In this document: piece by piece, positions 17,023-25,663 of the stretch | How the letters are laid out: every line of letters starts with the position of its first letter | Numbering within the stretch: the stretch's first letter is position 1 | Assembly (NCBI GenBank): GCA_017459675.1 | Contig: JAFUCM010000188.1 | Coordinates: 1-32,569 of the forward strand | Reading direction: 5' to 3' | Length of the DNA stretch: 32,569 bases | DNA from: Eubacterium sp. | Lineage (GTDB): Bacteria; Bacillota; Clostridia; Lachnospirales; Lachnospiraceae | Notes under the pieces: generated by a model | Seen by the model: only the letters and a program-made list of their open reading frames with translations | What the model was told of the DNA's origin: nothing | The model's database searches: none | Translations under genes and position numbers: made by a program

Positions 17023-18093
17023 TTATTCGGGAATATCTTCGTTGCATTTGATGAGAATCTTCGGATACTTCCCGGAAAGCTGTGCAGCGAAGGCTTCAAC
17101 ACCATCATCCAGAGAAAATACCTTCTCTGTCAGCGCATCCAGATTCATGCGGGTGAGCATCTGCAGCGCACGCGGGTAAGCATACGGTGCTACAAAGACA
17201 CCCGTGATTGTCAGTTCTTTAAAGTAGCAGTACTTAGAGATGTTGAACGGCATCTCATATTCATTCGGATACTGCGCACCGTAAATCAGCATACCTGCAT
17301 TTGCAGTGACATCCGGCAGGTCTCTGACACAGTGAATGGATCCGGAACAGTCGAGAACGACATCATAGCCGAGTCCGTCCGTTATCTCCATACATCTCTC
17401 ATAAAAATTTTCATGAACCGGATCGATCACGTAGTCTGCACCCACAGAAAGTGCCAGTTCTCTTCTGTTTTCGATCGGCTCACTCATGGTAAGCTTTGTC
17501 GCACCGAACATCTTAAATGCCTGGCAGGCCATCTGACCGATCGGGCCGCCGCCGCTGACGAGTACACGCTGGCCGACCTTCATATTTGCCTTGTCGAGCA
17601 TACGGACGATGATGGACATCGGCTCCAGCAGGCATCCCTTCTTCAGACTGACTTCATCTGGAAGTTTATATACCTGATCCTCATGCCAGACGATTTCCGG
17701 AGAGAACCCCGGGCGGTTGTACTCCTGCGCATTGATACAGTACTGCTGCTGTCCGTTCTGACAATAGTAGCAGCCGCCGCAGAAGCGGAGGAAGTTGCCT
17801 GCGACACGGTCGCCGACCTTCAGTCCCTTATGATTCGCTTCCGGGCCGAGTTCCACGATCACACCGGAAACCTCATGACCGAGCGGAATCGGATCGGTGG
17901 AGCCGACCGGCTCGCCAAAGCATCCGCCTACACAGTGCGGATCTGAACCGCAGATCGCACAGTATGCAACCTTGATTCTGACGTCCTGCGGACCCATCTT
18001 CGGTTTCGGAAGATCAACGAGTGCTACCCGTCCTCTGGTCTCCGGATTCGGATCCTTCATATCGCCAACTAATACACCACATAATGTTTTCAT
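17023..18093 (-). CDS. Zinc-dependent medium-chain dehydrogenase 1 (polyol/sorbitol-dehydrogenase-like)
   Basis: 356 residues. Catalytic zinc ligands are in YCAICGSD (Cys48) and GHE (His73, Glu74). The structural zinc site is Cys105, Cys108, Cys111 and Cys119. The Rossmann motif is SGGGPIGQMA and the acidic residue in MSEPIENRR suggests NAD+. Members oxidise secondary alcohols of sugars or polyols to ketoses; the substrate here is not known. AGGAGG fixes the start. The gap from the upstream dehydrogenase gene is filled by a 136-nt hairpin. It is paired with dehydrogenase 2, which could act on a different carbon or on the product. Confidence 0.9.
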   Translation of the reverse strand: MKTLCGVLVGDMKDPNPETRGRVALVDLPKPKMGPQDVRIKVAYCAICGSDPHCVGGCFGEPVGSTDPIPLGHEVSGVIVELGPEANHKGLKVGDRVAGNFLRFCGGCYYCQNGQQQYCINAQEYNRPGFSPEIVWHEDQVYKLPDEVSLKKGCLLEPMSIIVRMLDKANMKVGQRVLVSGGGPIGQMACQAFKMFGATKLTMSEPIENRRELALSVGADYVIDPVHENFYERCMEITDGLGYDVVLDCSGSIHCVRDLPDVTANAGMLIYGAQYPNEYEMPFNISKYCYFKELTITGVFVAPYAYPRALQMLTRMNLDALTEKVFSLDDGVEAFAAQLSGKYPKILIKCNEDIPE

Positions 18094-18120
18094 GCTTTTC
18101 CTCCTGTATATGCCGCGCCG

Positions 18121-18256
18121 GGACTGTTTACATGGATATCCTCACCGGGACCGTTCACACTTAGTCCTCGCGCAGCGGTACTAAACTCACACTTTCTGTG
18201 TTCGTTAAGGACCGGCGCTGCGGATGTCCCTATGAGGATATCCATGCGCGCAGTCC
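18121..18256 (-). repeat. 136-nt stepped hairpin between the two dehydrogenase genes
   Basis: Nested arms: 18121-18126/18251-18256 (GGACTG/CAGTCC), 18131-18144/18233-18246 (perfect 14 bp, CATGGATATCCTCA), 18147-18151/18226-18230 (GGGAC/GTCCC) and 18171-18177/18216-18222 (CGCAGCG/CGCTGCG). The apical region adds GGT/ACC and ACAC/GTGT pairs. It fills almost the whole gap and ends about 12 nt before the next Shine-Dalgarno. It could be a structured leader, a processing site or a MITE-like insertion. Confidence 0.8.
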
Positions 18257-18267
18257 TTACATTGCCG

Positions 18268-19287
18268 TTACGGTTTGCTGCAGTCCAGCAGAATCTTGCA
18301 GTACTTGCTGGTATGGAAAACATCGAAGCTCTCGACCGCCTCTGAAAGCGGCATAATGTGGCCGATGATCTTATCTGTCTGCATACGGTCGATCATGTTA
18401 ATGGACCGGTGCATGATAGACTGCGTCGTAAATACGGTCTGGATCCGGCCTTCTTTCATGTAGAGACTGTGAAGATTCAGCGGCATTTCATAGGTCGGCG
18501 GGAATACTGCGAAATACACCGCTGTTCCACAGCGTGCCAGAATGTCAATCGGGGTCTGGGATGCCTTCGGTGAACCGGACATCTCAAATACCTGGTCGAA
18601 TCCTTCTCCGTCTGTGATTTCCATTGCGCGTGCCACAACATCCTCATTGAACGGATCGATGACATATTTCGCACCCATTTCCAGCGCCAGCTGCCGTTTC
18701 TCCGGAACCGGATCAATTGCAGTAATGTTCGCCGCACCCGAAAGGATAATCTGGTTCAGCATAATGGAACCGATTCCGCCGACGCCTGCGATTGCGACAT
18801 TTGCGCCGTGTTTAATCGGTGCCAGATCCATTGCGCGCAGGCAGCAGTTTGTGGGCTCCACAATCGAATATTTCATCAGATCCGCGTCATCCGGCAGCTT
18901 GTAGATCGTCTTACAGTCAGTGACGACATACTCCGCAAAGCACCCGGTCGCAACCGCGTTGGTGCAGTACTGTGGCTTGCCGTTTTTACAGTTTTCGCAC
19001 ATGCCGCAATGGGATACCGGGAACATTGTTACCTTATCGCCGACTTTATAGCCGGCTTTGGATGCCTCTTCGCCAATCTCAACGATCACGCCGGATCCTT
19101 CATGGCCGAGTGGTGCCGGCGGCTGCGCGCCCATGACATTCTGCTCGACCTGATGCACATCACTCGCACAGATTGCCGCATATGCCATTTTCACTTTGAC
19201 TTCATTTGGTCTCACCTCGGGGATTTCGACAACCTTCAGTTCAATTTCTTTATCGTGTGTCCACCACAGCTGTTTCATTGTAGCCAT
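18268..19287 (-). CDS. Zinc-dependent medium-chain dehydrogenase 2
   Basis: 339 residues. Catalytic zinc ligands are Cys40 (AAICASD), His62 and Glu63 (GHEGS). The structural zinc site is Cys94, Cys97, Cys100 and Cys108, and the Rossmann motif is GVGGIGS followed by TAIDPVPEKR, so NAD+ is likely. It is a distant paralogue of dehydrogenase 1; both end the NAD-binding fold with YVIDPF/V-E. AAGGAGAG precedes the start. It lies 18 nt after the symporter gene, so transport and first oxidation are coupled. Two such enzymes in series could interconvert a polyol and two ketose or aldose forms. Confidence 0.9.
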   Translation of the reverse strand: MATMKQLWWTHDKEIELKVVEIPEVRPNEVKVKMAYAAICASDVHQVEQNVMGAQPPAPLGHEGSGVIVEIGEEASKAGYKVGDKVTMFPVSHCGMCENCKNGKPQYCTNAVATGCFAEYVVTDCKTIYKLPDDADLMKYSIVEPTNCCLRAMDLAPIKHGANVAIAGVGGIGSIMLNQIILSGAANITAIDPVPEKRQLALEMGAKYVIDPFNEDVVARAMEITDGEGFDQVFEMSGSPKASQTPIDILARCGTAVYFAVFPPTYEMPLNLHSLYMKEGRIQTVFTTQSIMHRSINMIDRMQTDKIIGHIMPLSEAVESFDVFHTSKYCKILLDCSKP

Positions 19288-19305
19288 TTTATACTCTCCT
19301 TTTCG

Positions 19306-20694
19306 TTAGTTTGCCATACCCTTCTGGCGGAGACGTTCAACGATCTCGTTATAGGTCTTCTTATCCAGCTTGTAGCTGAACAGTGCGATTGCAGCAACGA
19401 TGCAGCACAGGCCGACAAACATATGGGAACCGAAGTTCATTGTGAACAAAACGGTTGAGGACTGCTCACCGCCCGGCACATAGCCGACCTTGTCCAGAAT
19501 CAGAGCTGCGCCGGAAATCGATACTGCCTGTCCGACCTTCAGCATGAAGTTGATAAACGTTGACAGGAACCCTGCTGCATAGACGCCATATCTGTCATAG
19601 GTATACTCCGCCGTGTCAGGCATCATGCCGAATACGTTGCCGAGCATCATACCGGTTCCGAGACCGACAATTGCCTGCAGAATATAATAGACAACCTGTG
19701 CGCCTGCGTTCTCGATCGGCAGGAAGAAGGAAATAATAGAGGCTGCTGCAATAATTGAAAATGCAATGCCGCCCAGTGTTCCCTTGTTGTTAACTTTCTT
19801 TACAAGATAGGATACCGAGAACGCACCTACCATACCCATAATGGACCAGAGTGTCTGTGTATTTGCGTACAGCAGCTCATTCTTTGCGTTGTAGGTGCAG
19901 AAATACAGACGGAAGGTCATGCCGCCCTGGATGATTCCCCATGCCAGGTAAGCGATTGCGATCTGGATAACCGGCCAGTTGCCTGCCAGTGTCTTAAACT
20001 GTGAAAGAAAGCTGACCTTCTCACTCTTGGAGTCATCGATTTTAACGATTTCCTTAGAGGAAGCAACCGTAATAATGAAGAACGGAACTGCCAGCAGTGA
20101 GAAGAAAATGGTAGCATACTGGTAGCCCTTCGCTCCGCCGCCGAAGTAGTTAACAACACGAAGTGTCATGAAGGAAAGGACTGTCATAGCCAGGAATGCG
20201 CCGGTCATACGGTAACTGGACAGTGCACTTCTGGTCTCTGTATCACGTGTCATCAGCGCCGGCATAGCGGAATATGTAACGTTAACCATCGTATACAGAA
20301 GAACGAGGATAAAGTACATGCCAAGGCCCCACCAGGTGCGGGCTGTCGTTGACCAGGACGGGAATGTCGTGAATGTCAGTACGTTAAAAATCAGCATTGG
20401 CACGAATGCAAACATAATCCACGGACGATAACGGCCCCATCTGGTGTTGGTATGATCTGCAAGCGATCCGATCACCGGGTCATTGACTGCATCCCAGAAC
20501 TTGGAAATAAAGATTACCAGTCCGACAATCGCACCCGGGATCAGGGCGATATCTGTCAGGAAGAATACCAGATAGGATCCGACCAGGGACCAGCTCATGT
20601 TGCAGGCAAAGTCACCGCAGGCATATCCGATCTTCTTAGGTGTGTTCAGTTTGGTAAATTCATCTACCTTTGCAACGTTTGTCTGATTGCTCAT
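19306..20694 (-). CDS. GPH-family sugar:cation symporter (MelB-like)
   Basis: 462 residues with about 12 membrane segments. The N-terminal signature FWDAVNDPVIGSLADHTNTRWGRYRPW holds Asp68 and Asp72, which correspond to the cation- and sugar-binding aspartates of MelB. The glycoside-pentoside-hexuronide family imports glycosides, pentosides, hexuronides and related sugars with Na+ or H+. A phosphorylating PTS is therefore not used, and the substrate enters unphosphorylated. GAGGAGG precedes the start. It lies between the transketolase genes and the dehydrogenases and is the only transporter of the island. Confidence 0.93.
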   Translation of the reverse strand: MSNQTNVAKVDEFTKLNTPKKIGYACGDFACNMSWSLVGSYLVFFLTDIALIPGAIVGLVIFISKFWDAVNDPVIGSLADHTNTRWGRYRPWIMFAFVPMLIFNVLTFTTFPSWSTTARTWWGLGMYFILVLLYTMVNVTYSAMPALMTRDTETRSALSSYRMTGAFLAMTVLSFMTLRVVNYFGGGAKGYQYATIFFSLLAVPFFIITVASSKEIVKIDDSKSEKVSFLSQFKTLAGNWPVIQIAIAYLAWGIIQGGMTFRLYFCTYNAKNELLYANTQTLWSIMGMVGAFSVSYLVKKVNNKGTLGGIAFSIIAAASIISFFLPIENAGAQVVYYILQAIVGLGTGMMLGNVFGMMPDTAEYTYDRYGVYAAGFLSTFINFMLKVGQAVSISGAALILDKVGYVPGGEQSSTVLFTMNFGSHMFVGLCCIVAAIALFSYKLDKKTYNEIVERLRQKGMAN

Positions 20695-20718
20695 AAAAAC
20701 CTCCTCATTTTACAGGGG

Positions 20719-20755
20719 CCATGAACACAGCACAGAAATGAGGCTGTGTCCATGG
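20719..20755 (-). other. Intercistronic hairpin between tktC and the symporter gene
   Basis: 13-nt arms (CCATGAACACAGC at 20719-20731, GCTGTGTCCATGG at 20743-20755) pair with one mismatch and an 11-nt loop. No U-run follows. It lies shortly before the symporter Shine-Dalgarno and may set the ratio of transporter to enzyme mRNA. Confidence 0.55.
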
Positions 20756-20789
20756 TCTTTGTCCCCGGAAATTTCTTTGATCCAAAGGA

Positions 20790-21743
20790 TCAACACATCA
20801 TTTCGCGGATGCAGGCGGCGATTTCTTTACCGGAATATCCGTATTTCGCCTGCTGTTCATCACCCGCGCCAAAGCCTGCATAAACCTGCGGGATACCAAA
20901 TCTTCTGAACTGTTTCGGATAGAAGTTGTTATCAACAAAGTAGTCTGCCAGTGAACTTGCGAGACCGCCTGACATCAGATGATCTTCCCAGACGATGATT
21001 CCCTTTGTCTCCTGCACTGCTTTTCTGACTGCCGCCTCGTCAAATGGTTTAATCGTATACATATCGATTACGCGGACATCAATGACTTCTTTTTCCAGTT
21101 CCGCTGCTACGTCCAGTGCCTCGCCGACCATCTCACCGAGGCAGAGAACAGCGATCTCTTAGCCGTCACGGGCTGTCACGCAGCCGCCGCTCTTAAATTC
21201 AATCGTCCCCGGCACATAGAGCGGACGGTCTTTCTTGCCCTGTGCCAGACGGATGTACATCGGTCCTTCGTAATCCATTGAGAGCTTCAGGATATCGCGG
21301 ATCATATTCGGATCGCCGATTGAAACAACTGTCATGTTTACCATGGACTTCAGAATTGCGATATCCTCCATTGCATTATGTGTGGAGCCGCCGCCTGAGG
21401 TCAGACCTCCGCCGGTTCCGATGATGCGAACCGGAAGATTCTGATAGCAGACGTCCGTACGAACCTGCTCACATGCCCGCATGGAAAGGAACGGAAGCAT
21501 GCCCATAACAACCGGAATATTTCCTTCCAGCGCGATACCTGCTGCGACGCCGATGCAGTTCTGTTCTGCGATACCGACATCAATAAAGCGCTCCGGATAG
21601 TTCTCCTTGAACTCGATCAGGTTCATCGCCACATCCGGTGTGCAGACAAATAATTTTTCATTCTCCGCGCCGATCTCGTTCAGGGTTGCGCCGATGACGC
21701 TGCGGGCGGAAATCCATTCTCCGAAATTAAATGATCCAGCCAT
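20790..21743 (-). pseudogene. Transketolase C-terminal subunit, interrupted by an in-frame TAA
   Basis: The reading frame of 317 codons from 21743 is continuous in family similarity but has one TAA at codon 195 (21159-21161). Before it lies the pyrimidine-binding domain (RFIDVGIAEQN with the catalytic Glu60; TSGGGSTHNAMEDIA). After it, in the same frame, EIAVLCLGEMVGEALDVA begins the transketolase C-terminal domain and runs to a normal end. GGAGG precedes the ATG, which overlaps the tktN stop (TAATG). With its partner it would transfer C2 ketol units. The stop may be a true null mutation, a young strain-specific change, or a base error. Confidence 0.85.
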
Positions 21744-22597
21744 TATTTTGCCTCCTTCCCATAGATACGCTCGATGCTCGCAATTGCCTTCTCGTAATCT
21801 TCCTGGTTCAGGCTTCCTGCGTGCCAACCGATGTTGCGCTCCATGAAATCAACGCCTTTTCCTTTGATTGTCTGCGCGATGATTGCTGTCGGACGGTCAG
21901 AATCTGATGCCGGAAGGTTGTCCAGTGCATCAACAATCTCTTCCATGTTGTGTCCGTCAATCTCGATCACATTAAATCCGAATGCACGCCACTTGTCTGC
22001 GTACGGATCCAGCACTGTCACCTCTTCTGTGTGACTGCACATCATCTGATGGTTGCGGTCGACGACAACAACGAGATTGCCCAATTCCTGAGAACGTGCA
22101 GCAATTGCTGCCTCCCAGATTGTACCCTCACAGGATTCGCCGTCACCCACCATACAGAACACACGGTGAGACTGCTTTCTTGCTTTGGCTGCAAATGCCA
22201 TGCCGACTGCCATCGGAAGGCCATGTCCGAGTGAGCCGGATGAACACTCCAGCGCCGGCAGCTGAACGCGGCACGGGTGCATGCCATATGCACTGTCAAG
22301 TTTTCCATACGTTCTCACAATCTCGTCATAATCGAAAAATCCGCGCAGGCACATTGCAATATACATACAAACCGCACCGTGGCCTTTACTCAGAATAAAG
22401 CGGTCACGCTCCGGCATACGGATGTCATCCGGATTGACATTCATTCCATGATGAAATAATCCAATCAGCAGATCTGTCATGGACAGATCACCGCCGATAT
22501 GTACCGATCCCTCATACTGCACACAGAGATCCAGCAGTTTTTTCCGCATTTCAAAAGCCAGATCTTCCAGGCGAACAACTTCTTGTCTGTCAGCCAT
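21743..22597 (-). CDS. Transketolase N-terminal subunit (TPP-binding)
   Basis: 284 residues. This is the N-terminal half of a split transketolase, a form common in Clostridia. Family features: SKGHG at 70-74, SGSLGHG near 120-126, and the thiamine diphosphate motif GDGESCEG (151-158) ending in DRNHQ with Asn182. It needs the C-terminal subunit for activity, and that gene is interrupted here. A full AAGGAGGTGG lies before the start. It is the first gene of the leftward island. Split transketolases outside the pentose-phosphate operon are often specialised for an unusual ketose. Confidence 0.93.
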   Translation of the reverse strand: MADRQEVVRLEDLAFEMRKKLLDLCVQYEGSVHIGGDLSMTDLLIGLFHHGMNVNPDDIRMPERDRFILSKGHGAVCMYIAMCLRGFFDYDEIVRTYGKLDSAYGMHPCRVQLPALECSSGSLGHGLPMAVGMAFAAKARKQSHRVFCMVGDGESCEGTIWEAAIAARSQELGNLVVVVDRNHQMMCSHTEEVTVLDPYADKWRAFGFNVIEIDGHNMEEIVDALDNLPASDSDRPTAIIAQTIKGKGVDFMERNIGWHAGSLNQEDYEKAIASIERIYGKEAK

Positions 22598-22930
22598 TCA
22601 AGCCACCTCCTTATGTTTCATGACGGATATTCATCGTTCTCTCCGTCAGCCGTTTGATTATGATAATATGTTATTTTTTTTCAAATTGTCTGTCGATTGC
22701 GTTTCGAGACGCCGTTTTTCAGATGGAAGTCCTTTTTTGTGCACTTCGTTAATTTCATGTCATTGCGCAAATTTTGCTTTGTGCTATTTGCATAATTTTC
22801 TTTCACAGAATTTGTTGAATTTAACTTTAACGGACAGAAATCACAAAAACCTGTCCGAAATCTTTTATATCTTTCTGGTAACATGAAATTACAGGAAAAA
22901 CCCATCGGTAAAAGTAGAAAGGAGCTTCAC
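22598..22930. promoter_or_regulatory. AT-rich divergent control region of the catabolic island
   Basis: This 333-nt gap lies between the divergent tktN and alcohol dehydrogenase genes and is clearly richer in A and T than its surroundings. It has a perfect 7-bp inverted repeat TGACGGA/TCCGTCA (22621-22627, 22642-22648) in the tktN leader. A second, CGGACAG/CTGTCCG (22831-22837, 22851-22857), lies before the dehydrogenase. A -10-like TATTAT or CATAAT is present for tktN without a clear -35, as expected for an activated promoter. Both inverted repeats are operator candidates. Confidence 0.5.
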
Positions 22931-24034
22931 ATGATCAAAATCAGAGCAGCCGTAACAAACGCAAAGAGTGAACCGTTCAAGATTCAGGAAGTAAACCTTG
23001 ATGCGCCGAAAGGCCACGAAATTCTGATAAAAATGGTGGCCAGCGGCGTCTGCCACACGGACGCAGCTGTCCAGCATCAGTTTATTCCTGTGCCGCTTCC
23101 GGCCGTACTCGGGCATGAAGGTGCGGGAATTGTAGAAGAAGTGGGTCCGGAAGTAACCGAATTCAAACCCGGTGATCATGTCGGCGTCTCCTTCGGTTTC
23201 TGCGGTGTCTGCAAAAACTGCCGTTCCGGACATCCGGCAGCATGCATTAATCTGAATAAAATAAACTTCGGCGGCATTCAGCCGGACGGAACTACCAGAA
23301 TATCTCTTCCGGACGGACAGAAACTCTCCACGTTCTTCGGCCAGTCTTCTTTCTCGAGCCATATCGTAGTCAATGAAGCTGCGGCAATCAAAGTAGAAGA
23401 CAAGGACATTGATCTGGGACTGGTTGCACCGATCGGCTGCGGCATTCAAACCGGTGCGGGCGCCGTTCTCAATGTTCTTCGCCCTGCTTTCGGATCTGCC
23501 ATCGCAGTTTTCGGCTGCGGCACGGTCGGTATGAGTGCCATTATGGCTGCAAAAATCGCGGGCTGCGAAAAGATTATTGCTGTCGGCGGAAATTCGAAGA
23601 GTCTGGAGCTGGCGCTGGAACTCGGTGCGACACATACAGTCAATCGCAAAGAATGTGATGATATCGTCGGCACAATTCATGAGATAACCGACGGCGGATG
23701 TGATTACGCAATTGATACATCCGGAAATCCGGATTTTGTCAAGAAGATGCTCGGAAGCGTCGGTTTCCTCGGAAAAGGTGTGATCCTCGGCGCTACCGGC
23801 GAAGTGACATTTGATATTCAGAATGAACTGATGGGTGATTTTAAATCACTGCTCGGCGTTGTCGAAGGCGATGCCATCCCGAAGCTGTTTATCCCGAAAC
23901 TGATTGAATACTACAAGCAGGGACGCTTCCCGATCGACAAGCTGGTGAAATTCTATCCGTTTGAAGAGATCAATGAGGCACTCGAAGCATCCAGCCGCGG
24001 CGAATGCATTAAGGCTGTGGTACGCATGGACTGA
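22931..24034 (+). CDS. Zinc-dependent alcohol dehydrogenase, aryl/class-III-like
   Basis: 367 residues from 22931, chosen because AAAGGAG lies 7 nt upstream; the frame is open further upstream without family similarity. Catalytic zinc ligands are Cys41 (GVCHTD), His62 and Glu63. The structural zinc site is Cys91, Cys94, Cys97 and Cys105. The motif FGQSSFSSH and the Rossmann sequence FGCGTVGMSA match the benzyl alcohol/class III-like branch. This differs from the two polyol-type dehydrogenases across the gap, so it more likely reduces or oxidises a simple aldehyde/alcohol. It is divergent from the island and followed by an intrinsic terminator. Confidence 0.92.
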   Translation: MIKIRAAVTNAKSEPFKIQEVNLDAPKGHEILIKMVASGVCHTDAAVQHQFIPVPLPAVLGHEGAGIVEEVGPEVTEFKPGDHVGVSFGFCGVCKNCRSGHPAACINLNKINFGGIQPDGTTRISLPDGQKLSTFFGQSSFSSHIVVNEAAAIKVEDKDIDLGLVAPIGCGIQTGAGAVLNVLRPAFGSAIAVFGCGTVGMSAIMAAKIAGCEKIIAVGGNSKSLELALELGATHTVNRKECDDIVGTIHEITDGGCDYAIDTSGNPDFVKKMLGSVGFLGKGVILGATGEVTFDIQNELMGDFKSLLGVVEGDAIPKLFIPKLIEYYKQGRFPIDKLVKFYPFEEINEALEASSRGECIKAVVRMD

Positions 24035-24084
24035 TCTGACTATTATCATTCTCAAAAGCCTATATCACTATCCCCCTTACCTCA

Positions 24085-24127
24085 AGAAGGCTGACGCACA
24101 TACTATGCGTCAGCCTTCTGCCTTTTT
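24085..24127 (+). terminator. Intrinsic terminator of the alcohol dehydrogenase gene
   Basis: A perfect 14-bp stem (24085-24098 and 24106-24119) with loop CATACTA is followed by GCCTTTTTA. It separates the convergent MATE gene. Confidence 0.88.
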
Positions 24128-24140
24128 AGGAGCACTTACC

Positions 24141-25538
24141 TTACAATCGCCGGTTTCTCCTTCGCAGACGCACCAGGAAGATCACACCGCGGAACACAAG
24201 CTCCAGCCCCACTGCAGCCCAGCTGCCTTTCAGTCCAAAATGTACCGCGCACCATGCTGACGCGGGTATTCTGACGCCCCACATACTGATCAGAGTCATG
24301 ATGCTTGGGACCAGTGTGTCACCGCGTCCGCGGAATACACCGTTGGTCACGACCGCTGCAGCATAGAACGGTTCTTCGAACGCAATGATCCGAAGCAGTG
24401 CCGTGCCGAGTGCCCGGATTTCCGGGTCCGGCGAGAGCATCCCGATCATCTGCGGCGCAAACAGGAACAGAAGCGTGGAACATCCGATCATGATCACAAT
24501 GCCCACTCCGACAACCAGACGACTCAGCCGGACATTCATATCTTTCCGTCCCGCACCGACCGTCTGGCCGATGATTGTCGTAGCGGCCTGACTGATGCCG
24601 AATGCCGGCATATAGCAGACGCTTTCCGCCGTAGCCGCAAAGGAATTTGCCGCGATGGCTACCGTTCCAAGCGGCGCGATGATCTTTGTGTACATGACAT
24701 ATCCCATGCCCATGACAACCGCTTCAAAGCCGACCGGAAGGGAGATTTTTCCTGCTGTTCGCAGCTCCTGTTTCAGTGATCCGGCTGCTTTTTCGCGCCG
24801 CAGCCGCAGCATCGGCGAGCGGAACAGCAGAATCAGCAGCATGACCAGTGTGCAGACAACCTCCGCCATGGCTGTTCCAAGCGCGGCACCTGTCACGTGC
24901 AGTCCTGCGCCGGGCATTGTAAATGCTGTAGTTCCGATCTGAATCTCTCTTGTCGGAAAGATAAACAGAAAATTGAACACAACATCCAGAAAACACATCA
25001 GAATATTCAGCATGCTCGGCACTTTCATGTTGCCGCTGGCCCCAAGCATTCCGGACGCCGCGTAATTTATTGCCAGCGCCGGGATCGCGAAGGCATATAC
25101 CCGAAAATACCGTGTCGCATCAGGCCGGATATCCGCCGCTCCGCCGAGCATTCCCGGCAGCTGTCCCGAAAGGACCACACATCCTGCAGAAAGCACTGCG
25201 GCGAGCAGCAGGATAAACAATAAACCGTGCCGGACGGCGCTCCTGGCAAGATCATTTCTGCCCGCACCGATCTGCTGCGCCACCTGAACCGTAAAACCGA
25301 TGGCCATCGCCTGGCAGACATTTCCGATCAGCCAGGTGGTCGACGCGACCAGTCCGATGGAGGCAGATGCGTTCGCACCAAGCTGCCCGACCATGGACGC
25401 ATCGATATACTGCATGATAACCGATGAAATCTGGGCCAGAATTGCCGGGATGCTCAAAGAAAGAATCATGCTGAGCTGCTGTCCGCGTGTCAGTTCCTTT
25501 CCTGCGCGTAATTGTCCGAGATAATCCTTCCGTGCCAT
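24141..25538 (-). CDS. MATE-family multidrug/cation antiporter
   Basis: 465 residues from the start at 25538, which has GGAG 8 nt upstream and the N-terminus MARKDYLGQLRAGKELTRGQQ; an in-frame extension of 23 codons exists (from 25607). About 12 membrane segments are visible. Family features are the N-terminal IPAILAQISSVIMQYIDASMVGQLGANASASIGL segment and the repeat-related GISQAATTIIGQTVGAGR in the second half. MATE proteins export drugs, metabolites or toxins in exchange for Na+ or H+. Substrate unknown. It stands alone with its own promoter. Confidence 0.93.
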   Translation of the reverse strand: MARKDYLGQLRAGKELTRGQQLSMILSLSIPAILAQISSVIMQYIDASMVGQLGANASASIGLVASTTWLIGNVCQAMAIGFTVQVAQQIGAGRNDLARSAVRHGLLFILLLAAVLSAGCVVLSGQLPGMLGGAADIRPDATRYFRVYAFAIPALAINYAASGMLGASGNMKVPSMLNILMCFLDVVFNFLFIFPTREIQIGTTAFTMPGAGLHVTGAALGTAMAEVVCTLVMLLILLFRSPMLRLRREKAAGSLKQELRTAGKISLPVGFEAVVMGMGYVMYTKIIAPLGTVAIAANSFAATAESVCYMPAFGISQAATTIIGQTVGAGRKDMNVRLSRLVVGVGIVIMIGCSTLLFLFAPQMIGMLSPDPEIRALGTALLRIIAFEEPFYAAAVVTNGVFRGRGDTLVPSIMTLISMWGVRIPASAWCAVHFGLKGSWAAVGLELVFRGVIFLVRLRRRNRRL

Positions 25539-25634
25539 CACAATTTCTCCAGCATCATTCGTCTTAATAAGATACCCGGTCCGGTGTTTCATCCTCGCGC
25601 CGAGCATCTTTCATTAACTTCTCTCCATACTGCT

Positions 25635-25663
25635 ATTATACAATCCTTACGCATTATCTCAGA
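25635..25663 (-). promoter_or_regulatory. MATE gene promoter
   Basis: On the minus strand, -10 TATAAT (25635-25640) with a weak -35 region near 25657-25662 (CTGAGA). The leader has a 16-codon open frame at 25565-25615 behind GGAGAG that overlaps the start region of the main gene in another frame. Confidence 0.5.

Noticed and set aside
18090..18323. 77-codon minus-strand open frame between the dehydrogenase genes
   Set aside because: It only spans the long hairpin and the end of dehydrogenase 2 in another frame; no start signal or family resemblance.
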